DNA of 64,000 nucleotides, from NCBI GenBank assembly GCA_033439765.1, contig JAULSN010000004.1, forward strand, positions 1,560,001 through 1,624,000, written 5' to 3'. The notes beneath the pieces are model-generated. The model saw only the letters and a list, made by a program, of their open reading frames with translations, did no database searches and was not told the DNA's origin. Of the stretch, positions 33,501 through 43,377 are shown in pieces (positions within the stretch are counted from its first letter, which is position 1; each line of letters opens with the position of its first letter). Position numbers and translations under genes: made by a program. Source of the DNA: Lasiosphaeria ovina. Lineage: Eukaryota > Ascomycota > Sordariomycetes > Sordariales > Lasiosphaeriaceae.

Positions 33501-35172
33501 CTGGGGTGGGCCTGCGGCTTACCTTGCTTGCAGCTTGGTCTGGTGCTTATACCTAATTCGTCGCTGTGGGTTTGTCACCGCCACTCCCTCACTGTGTTTT
33601 CCCCGCAAAAGAGGCCCAGCCCAGCTAGCTGCCGAAAAAACGGACGAAAAACCCAGCGGCACCAAAAAGTGAGGACGATAACCATCTCGCGTCAGCGACG
33701 CCGCCGCCTCAACAACCTTGCCAGTTCACCTCAACCACCAACCTTCACGTCCACGGTGAGCAAGCAGCGGTCCAGACTCCAGAGAAAAGAGGCGCGAAGA
33801 GGAGACGCGATCGATTCCACGCGATCAAGGCAAGGCAACCTAACCAGGCCCGCTTAACTGGATCGGGACCGCAAAGCAGGGTCAAGAGGCTTAATAAGAG
33901 GCTTGGAGGCTGCAGGCCAGAAGAGAAGCTTGGGTCCACCCGTTGCTCATTTTTTGGATCGCCCTTTGGGATTTGATTGTCTGCCGGACCCTGGCTCCCT
34001 CCACCACTCCACAACCACTGCTCCGTGCCCTTGGTGTACCCTGTCCCTAGGTGTGGCCTGGCCTGGGGTCTCGATGAGACGTGCTCGGCAGGGTTGACGG
34101 CCATAGCTCAATGGGTTTTCGCCCTGGGAGCCAAAACACCCCTGGTCTACCTCGCTTCCTTGCCATTTGACCGTCTTTTGTTTGGACCGCTCGGTTGCGC
34201 TCTACCACACGCATCAGCAGCTCGCGGCTCTCTGGCGCTGCAGTCACTCACACTCACTCTTTTCTCTCTGTTGTCATCTTGTCTTGTGTGGCCAGCCGGG
34301 AAACAGAAGAGAGAGACTGGGCGAGAGAGAGCAAGCGGGAGTCTTGCTTACCTACCAACCAACACGCCGCCGCCCACGACCGTGTGCTGTGCAGTAACGT
34401 GGACGTGTACCGAGTACCTCTACCTACCTTACCTGCCTGCCTCTACCTAACCACCCCGGCCTTCGAACGCTGCCGGGCTACCGAAGCCGTCCGTCTCGAC
34501 TCCTCTCAGCCGAGCTTCTTCCTGCCTGCGTGCTACTACCACTACACTACATACGCAGGACAGGACTGGACCGAACGTGCCTCTTCAACCTCCCCACTCG
34601 TGTATACCCACCCCCAAAACCCGCGAAACGCTCGACTCGACTGGACCGTTGCTGCCCAACTGCCACTCCTGTTTGGTCACCTTGGGCCCAGCTAAGCTCC
34701 GTCGACACGAGCTAGGTGAGGTCGAAGGTTAATAGTCGACGCCGGGGGTGGGCTCTTTTTTTTTTTTCCCCCAGCGCGCCGGCACCAGCGTTGTTTCCTG
34801 CTGCCAACTACTCCCCTCCTTCAGTCTCACCTCCGTCCCAAGCCAATAAGCTCGCCCGCCGAAGCCCGCTTATGATCCCGAGCGGGCCCTGAGCCTCCTC
34901 CTCCTGTCGTGCGCGCGCACACTGTACAGGACTAAACGCACAGGTCTTTGCGCGCAAACTTGCTCCCCTGGGCCTGGTGGCTGGCCTCCTCAGAGGACGA
35001 GTCCTTCTCTCTACTGTTCCATGGTGTTGCCACACCGCTGTCCATGGGCCCAACTGCTGGCTGGTGCTTGAACTCGCCTCCTGGCCGCTGTCTATCTGTC
35101 TGGTCTGTGTCTGTCTAGGTTGTTGATGGTATTTATGTACTACTGTATGTACACGCGTATATAATACCCAGC
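27585..35172. other. 7.6 kb region without a credible gene
   Basis: All open frames are below 200 codons, overlap in several frames and lack domain-like patterns. The longest (31374-31952 and 27904-28272 on +) show no recognisable family. The region contains a (GT)n run at about 30359-30376, a G-rich GGTGGGTGGGTGGGTG tract near 32402-32419, and many GTAC and ACGGAGTA-type words (29280-29300, 30068, 30808, 32797, 33099-33130, 33275-33300, 33355-33367). From about 33670 to 35172 it is pyrimidine-rich and is probably the promoter and long leader of the downstream regulator. I see no transposon coding relic, but decayed elements cannot be excluded by eye. Confidence 0.5.
33099..33150. repeat. Palindromic AT/GTAC cluster
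   Basis: Within about 50 bp there are TACTGTACGTAC, the perfect 13-base palindrome TACTATAATAGTA at 33116-33128, and TTTACAGTAAATAGTATA. It is the densest example of the GTAC-type words in the window. Function unknown. Confidence 0.6.
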
Positions 35173-38100
35173 ATGGACCAAGGGCCGCCTGACACAAAGC
35201 GTCCTCGCCTCTCGACTGGGTCGTGGTCAGCAGGCGGCGCGCACCACGGTGTGTCGCTCCTCCATCCCACTCCGTCTCCCACAACCGGCCCGCTACCTCA
35301 TCACCCCCCGCCCTCAACCCAGTACCAGCAACCTTCACCACACCCCTTCTCTCGCCCTGGGGATCCTCACCCGCCGCCTCCTCCTCCTCCTCCTCCTCCT
35401 CCACCGCCACCACCACAACCTCCCTCCCAGATACCCATCATCGATGATCGACGCCATCATGAACCCGAACGATACCCGCCAATGCAAGAACACCACAGAC
35501 AGCCTCCTCAGTCTCCAATACACCCGTCCTTCTCGGGCTATCCTCCGAGGGACCCCATGATCAAACCCGACCCGGGAGACGACACACTACAGCTGCGCCG
35601 GCCCCATTCGACCGGCGCCGCGCCAGATGCTATGACGCCGGGTACGCCGCACTCTGCCATACCCCCTCAGTATCCCGACGACAAGCGGCACGTCAGCTTC
35701 GACAATGGTCCACAGCAGCCCATGTACCGCCAGCCGAGCTACCCGCCGCAGACTCCCATTGCGCATACGCCTACATACGACTACCCGCAATCATATGGGC
35801 CGTCCCACAATGACATGCCGTACCCAATCCATATCGCCACGGCCTCTGGAAAGCGAAAGGCGCAGAGGGCGTCGCAGGTAAGTGACCAGGCTTGGCTCCT
35901 CGGTGTCCGGGGCGCTGATGGCGAGGGTGGCCGACTGACTGTTCGTTCGATAGGCTTGCGACATGTGCCGGCAGCTAAAGGCTAGGTGCGACGAATTGAA
36001 GCCGTGCAAGAGCTGCAAGGAGAAGAAGGTCGAGTGCAAGTATCGGGAGGCGGTGCCAAAGCAGTGGGTTCACTTTCTCTTTCCAGCGCCAGGCCATCTG
36101 CTCACACCCAAATTTAGGCAAGACAAGATTGCGGCCGATATCTTGGATAATCTGATGTTTTTGAGAAACGAGTTCAGCGCATTCAACCATCGCATAACGA
36201 AGCTAGAGCATGCGTTGAAGCGGGTAGCACCTTCGATTGACATCCAGACAGACGCGATGCAGGACGACCATGATCGCCCAGGCTCTGCGGACTCGGCAAC
36301 TCACATGGAAGACAATTACTCTTCGTCGCCCGATGAAACACTGACGGGGACACAAGCACCGACAGGCACCTTGGAGGCGCCCCTTATCAACACGTTTGAG
36401 GCGCGTAATATCACGCGTGATATGGAAGATGAGGCGGAAGCGGAACCTGGCCCGCATGTACGACCGGGAGTCCCTTCCATCCCACTCAACCATACCACCT
36501 TGGCTGCTCTCTTGTTGAAGTGGCGCTCGATCGAAAGCCTGGTGAAGCATTTTCTTGACGCCGAGAAGGTCACGTTTGTAGACGAATTTCCCGTCCGCCA
36601 GGAGGAGAGGCGGGGCCTTCTTCGACTCTGGGGCCGTGGCGAGGGTCTCGACAGCGGTCGAGTAGACAGCAGTCGAGTAGACAGGGAGTCGATCCACGAT
36701 GTCGGCCCAATGGAGGTGCACGACGACTATTCTTCGGATGCCGGCGCTCCCTCGCCGGCCGACTGTTGGGGCGGTATTAGCGGCTCACCTAGCCCGGGCG
36801 ATGGCAAGGCCGCAAATATCGCGCTGCAAACTCTCGACTTTACTGAGTCAAGTGTGTGGAAATACGTGAGAAGCTACCAGGACAACATCCAGAACATGCA
36901 CCCGCTCATAATCCCGGTTGAGCTGCATGCTATTGTAAAGCTTTTTCTAGACGGCATCCAGCAGAGTATCAGGAACCAGAACAAGAGGGCCGATATCGCA
37001 AAGTTTGTCATGTCAACGCCGATGGGCGCACCTCAGGTCGAGAGCGGAGGCAAGAGGAAGCGATCTCCAGTCCCAGACGCCGACCCACCACCCTATACTG
37101 GGCAAAGGTCAGGCAAGCCAACATTCCAGAGGTCGATCAATAACGCCATTGTCCTTCTGGTACTGGCTCTAGGGAAAATATGCCTGGTGAAAGAAAGGAA
37201 AATTCCCGATATTGTACCAGTCAGCGAGCCTTTGCACGGGTCGCCAGTGGTACGGAACGGGCATCCGGCATCTCCAATCCAAGGGTCTCCGCCATCTTAT
37301 GGATCCCACTCGCACTCTTCCGGTCTGCCGTCTCCGAAAGACGGCAATGAGCGAACTGTCCCCAGCAGGCGGTCATCCTTCCAGGGGGGCGCCCCGCCGC
37401 CTGCCAAGCTTGGACTGAAGAGGAATATGGATGTGATCCCTGGGCTGGACTACTTCGCGTACGCTACCGACATCCTCGGAGGTCAGCTGGCTGGGACGAG
37501 TATACGCCATATTCACGCGTATATACTGGCCGGCCTCTATCATGGCCAATTGGGGAGAGTGATGGAGAGCTATGCTTACATAAAAGAAGCCGGCTGGGCT
37601 TTGCAGATCAAGATGAGACCGTACGTTATCCTGTTTCTGCGTGTTTCTTTTGCTTTCACTCTCTTTCCGTATGCTGACCTCGGCCCAGGAGCCTGGATCG
37701 GCTCAAAAAGCTGCAAGAAATTAGCCCCTTCTCCCTAAAGGCTGTCACGGAAAAGTCGGACAATCAGCTGGTTTTTGCTTTCTGGACATGCCTACAGCTC
37801 GAAAGGTTGGTTGCAGTTCCCGAGAACAAGTAGCCCGTAGGGCACACAAATGCTGACTAGACACAGCGATATCATTGCCGAGCTCCCACTCCCGCAATCG
37901 CACATCTTGGCGTTTGAAGAAATTATGCCGTATCCAAACATTGATCTCTGGGAGGAGCATGGCTTTGACACCGTCGTTCTCCAGAGTTATCTTGCGCAGT
38001 TGTATCTGCGCAAATCCTTGAACCAAATCCATTCAATGCTTTACAATCCCGAGCCGACGAAGGATGTAAATAACGGGACGCCGGCAGGTAACGTTATCGA

Positions 38101-38966
38101 TTACATCGCAAACGTCCTTGACCTCCGGTTTACGCCACCGGAATTCAAGTTCGAGACCAACGACCCTCCAGCCCAAGACATCCTGTCTGCTAGGTTGCGA
38201 GCTAAGTATTGGGGTGCTCAGGTTATCACGTACCGGCCATTTGTTCGGCAGATTCTGGAGGACAACTACAGGACCAAGGCGATAGAGTCGGGTGAAATGG
38301 TCACTTCGCCAGATTCCAAGTCAAAGCTTGAGATCACGCCCGATGTGATTGAGTATGCGGTCAAAGGTATCCGAGCACTCGTCGAGAGCACGCGGGCTTT
38401 CCACAGAGTAAAGGACAAACGTTTTATAATCACTAATGTCTTCGGAACTGCGCACGCGTGAGTCTTACCACCGATGAATCTTTTCTCTTCTCATCGGTGT
38501 TTGGCTAACACAAGGACGTCTAGGCAATGGGGCAACCTTTTGACGCTCGCGGCAACATTCAGAGATCCTACGCTCAATCAGTATATCGACGAGCAAACCC
38601 TAAAGGACCTATTTCAAAGAACCATCGCCTTCTTCAAGCTCATTTCACAACCTTCAAGCGCCCTTGCCATCGACATGCGCATCCTGGAAGGTGTGTATTC
38701 GGCACTTTGGCCAAAGGGCAGCCACGACATGATGGATATCCAGACAGGTTCTAGCTTTTCAAGCACCACGAGCGGGGGGCATTCCATGCCACCCGTAGCC
38801 GCCATCCCTCTTGGTCCACCAAGCGCTTCCATTGACAGCATGATAACATCGCCTTCACCACTGCCACAAGCACAGCAGCAACCACAACCACAGCTGCAGT
38901 CACTGCTTCAGCAGCAACAACTTCACCAGCATTCTCCACAGCAGCACTCGCCCCCGCAGCAACAGC

Positions 38967-39003
<37 letters not shown>

Positions 39004-39052
39004 GGAGCAGCAGCAGCAGCAGCAGCAACAACAACACAACCACCCAATTTGA
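35173..39052 (+). CDS. Large Zn2Cys6 transcription factor with polyglutamine tail
   Basis: Six exons (35173-35877, 35954-36063, 36118-37620, 37689-37805, 37867-38457, 38524-39052) splice in frame to 1184 residues. The first 235 residues are Pro/Gln/His-rich and disordered, including a run of about 13 prolines. Exon 2 then begins with ACDMCRQLKARCDELKPCKS and KEKKVEC, a complete Cx2Cx6Cx5Cx2Cx6C binuclear cluster at residues 237-263. A helical, probable dimerisation segment follows (DILDNLMFLRNEFSAF). The middle-homology domain is recognised from LDYFAYATDILGGQLAGTSI, HAYILAGLYHGQLGRVMESY and FAFWTCLQLESDIIAELPLP. The C-terminus is Pro/Gln-rich with two long polyglutamine runs interrupted by Glu. 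It should bind DNA in the nucleus and regulate metabolism. The internal cluster after a long leader reminds me of the COL-26/BglR glucose-sensing group, but that is a weak impression. The third splice (intron 36064-36117) is 54 bp without a stop. Confidence 0.85.
35376..35420 (+). repeat. CCT/CCA tract encoding polyproline
   Basis: A CCT-type trinucleotide tract in exon 1 of the Zn2Cys6 regulator encodes about 13 consecutive prolines ahead of the DNA-binding domain. Confidence 0.8.
38874..39046 (+). repeat. CAA/CAG tract encoding polyglutamine
   Basis: A Gln-rich stretch becomes almost pure from about 38959, where CAA repeats are followed by CAG repeats and a mixed end. It encodes two Gln runs separated by a single Glu at the C-terminus of the regulator. 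CAA/CAG repeats of this length are often variable between isolates. Confidence 0.85.
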
Positions 39053-40472
39053 TGGCTACCGACCACTGACGACCGCCGATTGCTTGGCACTGTTGTGCGA
39101 CTTGTGGAAGTCAGCAAGGAGCCTGCTCGAGAGAAGGAAGGCAATCATAGTCTCCATCGACTTTGAGTCATGCAATCAATGGCCCAGAGTTGCTCTGTTA
39201 TTTGCCGGTTTGCCTCTACCATTTCTATGCCAGAGTTTCGGTGAAAGAGTTGCACGCATTACGAAGCAGGTAGATACACATTGCCTTACGGCCCAGTTTA
39301 CATCATAATTGTTCATTTGCATCAGATTTACATCTATTCTTTTTCCTGCCCCCATTTCCGCCAATGTTCATTGTATAGGTACGGGGGTACCGGTAACAAC
39401 GAGGCGGCGTTTGTTGATCACACCGGCATTATATATCCCTCTGCGTTTTCACTTGCTATTTCATGGCGGTTTTTTGCTTTGGTCTGTTTATTGTGATGGC
39501 CGGTCCAGACGGACGAGCAGTAGACGGGAAGTAGACTGCCTGCCTAGCCTGCCGTCCCTGTTGCTACGGGTCCAATGGCGTTTTCTTTTTGTCCCCGGGG
39601 GGCGAGATAATCGATGAGTTTGAAGGCTGGTCAGGGCTATAGGACAGCGAGGCAGGAGATAATCCGCCTTCCGTTTGATGGATTACGATTGGAGAATTTC
39701 TTACCTCCACCCTTTTTCTTTTGAGAGATGGGAATGCGTATCTATTCCATTCTCTGGTTCATATCTGCGCGGCGATGGCACACAGACACATATTTGATCG
39801 ATACTGTTTCATGTTTTCTATTTGTTGCGTATGGCATTTTCATGGCTGTTTTTTTCACCTCGGCGGTGAAACGAGATACCACAATTGTGTGCATGTGTGC
39901 GTTTCTTTTTGATCTTTTCAGCTTCGCTCCATTTTCTCCTCTCTCTCTTTCTCTATCGTGGGATGGGCAGGTTGTTTGTAGTTTTACGTCGATTTTCTGT
40001 TCACCTGGTATCCATTTACCTACGCAGCATGTACTGTTGCTATCGCCGGTTGAGACGGAGGCGAGGATATTAGGTAGTTAGTAGTAAGTAGTTAGTACCT
40101 GGCACAACCCTTCCGTACTTGTGGGTTTTTAATTTGGAAAGGCTTTGTTGCTAGCGCCCACCGTTTATTACACAAGTGAGACAGACAGACTCTGGAGGTT
40201 CTAGGCGAAAGGGAATCGTTGAGATATTATCTTGCTTGACTGGATCAGCTAAAATGTCCTTACTATGTATGGGTAGAAACAGAGCCAGGGTTGTTCCTTG
40301 CTATCACAATGTCTCTCCAGAACCTGTCATTTCAAGGTAGGCAGGCCTATCGCCTCAACTCCCGCCCTCAACTCATCCGAGTCTTTAGAGACGAAAGAGG
40401 GATCTGGGTTGGACTTGCGCCAAATCATTATCTTACAGAAGACGTTAACACGAAAAAACTGGGCTCTCTGCA
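39053..40472. other. Intergenic region between convergent regulator and atg5
   Basis: Both flanking genes end here, so the region holds two 3' untranslated regions. It is T-rich, with several T-runs (about 39800-39990). No gene is recognised. Confidence 0.5.
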
Positions 40473-41630
40473 TCATAACAAGACCACGATCAGGCAGAGC
40501 CAGCCATCCGGGTACGCGGCTTCGCGCATCAGATCCTCGAGGGGCGCCTGGAACGGCACCGACGCACCGTGGAGAATGACGTTTGCGAGAACGGGATCTC
40601 GGCTGCTGGGGAAAAGGGAAGGGAGGATAGTCCTCAGAGCGGCGCCAAGCGTCTGGGGAGTTCCTTTTCCCCTCAGGTTGTCAGCCGTGCAAAGCCTCCT
40701 GGAGGCGTAACGTGAGAGTGAGTCTCTTCCGGGGGATGTTACTTACGGTTGGGCATCCGTGGCGGCACCAGCGTCTGCATCACCTTGAAGGAGCCCTGCG
40801 AGATCTCGTCTGGGTTCAGCGGCGACGAGGGTATGTAGATCCGCATCGGCACGTTTTTGAGGGCTGTCGGGGCGTTGAGGAGACGGCTATGGACCTTGAC
40901 AAAGGAGGCGTAGTCATCTGTGCGCGTAAATAAGAAAGAAGCCCCGTGTGTCAGCCGCCGGTAGAGACTCTGTGGGGGGAGTATTTGCATGCCATGGACA
41001 TGCACCCCATCTTGGCTTCATCTGGGATGGAAGAGAAAGAGAGAAAACGAGAGAGAAAATGAGAGAGAAAAACTCACTGTCCTGAACGGCATTCCACAGC
41101 GAAGTGGTGTGCTCCTTGGACAGGCTCATGATCTGCTTGGCGTTGCCGTTGCGGACAAAGTCGGCCTCTTTGGCCGAGTTCATGAAGGTGTCGGCAATGT
41201 CCCACTCGGGCCCGTCGCCGACAACCAGGCGCCAGGGCAGGGCGGGCTGGTACAGGTCGACTAGCAGCCCGGCGGCCAGGTTGCGGAGCTGGACCTCCTC
41301 GTGGTGGAAGCTCGAGCAGGGCGTGCCGTAGTAGGCGCTCAGGCGCGGGAGGAGCAGCGCCAGGTAGCCAAAGCGCGGCACCGTAGTGATGAAGGGCGCC
41401 GCCCCGGCGCCGGGCTGCTGCGAGGCGTGCGTGATGAAGAGGGGGATTTGTAGGTTCCACAGTGTCTGGGGGATGTCGCGGGCCGTAGCTGGAGCGCCAG
41501 TGGCAGGGCCGCTGTCGTCGTCGCCGCCGCCGCCGCTGTCGCGGTGCATGCGGGAGCCACGCGGTGGTGGGAAAAATGGCGAGCCGCCGGCCAACGGCGA
41601 CGGTGAGCCCGCCGGCGATGGGGAGGCCAT
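40473..41630 (-). CDS. atg5: Autophagy protein 5 (Atg5)
   Basis: Exons 41630-41078, 40917-40747 and 40663-40473 (introns 160 and 83 bp) give 304 residues, close to the usual fungal length. After a Ser/Pro/Gly-rich leader of about 50 residues come the Atg5 hallmarks TLWNLQIPLFITH, PRFGYLALLLPRLSAYYG, HHEEVQLRNLAAGLLVDLYQ and PWRLVVGDGPEWDIADTFMN. Lys154, in NSAKEADF, aligns with the lysine that is conjugated to Atg12 (Lys130 in human). The C-terminal part carries PMRIYIPSS, PRMPNRTPQTLG and FLEDLMREAAYPDGWL-like sequence of the second ubiquitin-like fold. Atg5 linked to Atg12 and bound by Atg16 acts as the E3 for Atg8 lipidation on the isolation membrane. The last intron uses an AAAAG acceptor; a nearer CTGAG site would shift the frame. 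The frame is open for 100 codons upstream of the chosen ATG. Confidence 0.93.
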
Positions 41631-43377
41631 GCCGGTGTTATGTTGATGGCGATGGCAGTGCTGATTTGCTGTTCCAAGAGGACGACAAGTCACCGCGCCG
41701 TCGAGTTCAGCCCCGATTGTATTTGGCAGTGCCGATGCTGCCTCGCGGTGTGTTGCATGCTCTACTTGCCTAGCCTTGCGCTTTGGCTTGTTCAGGTCAT
41801 GCAAGGCCGTCAGAGACTGAGCCTGGCTGCTGAGGGTTGATGATGGACGTGTTCCGTGGTCTGCGGGGTAGTTCGCTTTATTAGAGTAGGAACCAGAAAT
41901 GGTGGGGTCCAACCCCAACCGCAACTCCAAGAGGGGAGGGGCATGTCTGGAGCGTAAAAAGCTACCCGTGTCGCCTCACATAGTCTGTTTGACGTGTTCA
42001 CAAGTCAAGCAAAGCTATTAGTACCTATAATCTGAGGATTATGAAATGCCTCCAGAACTGAGCAACACGGAGGATAACAAGCTGATATCGACTTTGTCCA
42101 CAACCCCCACACCATCGTCAAGTAGCACTTCCGCGTGTGGGGGGCTCTATCCATGGATGGAACCGGAAAGAGGCTCGCGAATAAATGTCCGAAGTTCCGA
42201 ACCACGTGGCTACCAGGAGATTTGAATCGAGTTAGCTACGGAGATCTCGAAATTGCGATATTGAATGGGGCAAGAAACGGAAAAGGGGGACAACGGAATA
42301 CCGCCTGCGTGTCCGCTCAACTCACCATCCCAGTCCCCTTCCGTCTAGGCTATCTCTCGGCCTCAGCTCATCTCTCCCGTTTGATCAGTCGACAAACAAT
42401 TGTACCAAACAATGACTTACCAAGAACTATTGTATTGAAATATCAGCTCCGGTTTCAGCTACCTCCGCCCGTGACATTGTGTTGTACACCCACTGTACCG
42501 GACTACATGCAAAAGAAAGTGGGGGACTCGAGATTAAATTGGACAAGGACCACCTGGGAATTCGCTAGTTTTCTGCAAAGCCAAAATTGCCGATACAGAT
42601 TATCTTCGCACCCGGGAGACGGGAACAGCGGGTCACGTCCGTATCCGTCCCGACCATCACCAATCAGTCCAGGGGTGGCGGTGTGGGCCCCGGCAAACGG
42701 ACCCCTTTTCGCTCTCCTAATTCCAAGGCCACCAACGGACGAGAAGCACCGGCAAACACAAAACAGCCACATCAACGGAGAAAAGGATTAGTGTCAAATC
42801 TCGACACTGGTGACAATAAAATACCCGTATCCCGTTTCCCATCCTAGGCAAATGTACATCCAAGGTTTCAAGCCATTGCTAATGTCCAAACATACATACA
42901 CAACCCCCATCGAGACCCTTCTTCAATCCGTGGTCCGGGTAGCCAAGCCATCATCCACCCTGCACTATATGCATAGCCATGCGTCAGAACCGCTCGCTCT
43001 GCTGCCGATGTGGTATCAAGGAAATAAAAGTCTGCGCTGGCGAACCAACAAAGAAATGGACCCGCTAGCAAACTGTAAATGAAGATCAAAAGTAAAACAC
43101 TGGCTGAAAAGGCAACAAGATGCATATACGTGTATAAGAAACAAAATAACCATCCGGCCCTTCCGTATTGGGAGGACATATTGAAGAAGAAATTAAACCA
43201 TCAAGCTTCAGCTCCTGTCCCCATGATTTTTTCAGTATCCGGTCCTGTTGAAGATAGATAGCTCAAATGGCGAGATATAAGTGGTGCATATGCAAGAACA
43301 AATTTTGCGTCGTGTTGTGTGCAATTGGGTTTTCCTCGGCAACGAGCCGTCTCCCGACGGGAAGCCCAAGGATCAGA
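41631..43377. other. Intergenic region upstream of atg5 and downstream of the 1419-residue gene
   Basis: This holds the atg5 promoter and the 3' flank of the next leftward gene. The atg5 frame remains open upstream to an ATG at 41930, but that extension has no family resemblance. A 218-codon frame on + (42135-42791) has no recognisable pattern and is not called. Confidence 0.45.

Noticed and set aside
27585..35172. A decayed transposon
   Set aside because: No reverse transcriptase, transposase or long terminal repeat pattern could be read. Base composition looks like the rest of the intergenic DNA.
40664..40676. Alternative acceptor (CCTGAG) for the last atg5 intron
   Set aside because: Using it shifts the frame. 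The AAAAG acceptor a few bases later gives NRTPQTLG, which fits Atg5.
42135..42791. 218-codon open frame on +
   Set aside because: No recognisable pattern. It lies in the atg5 upstream region.
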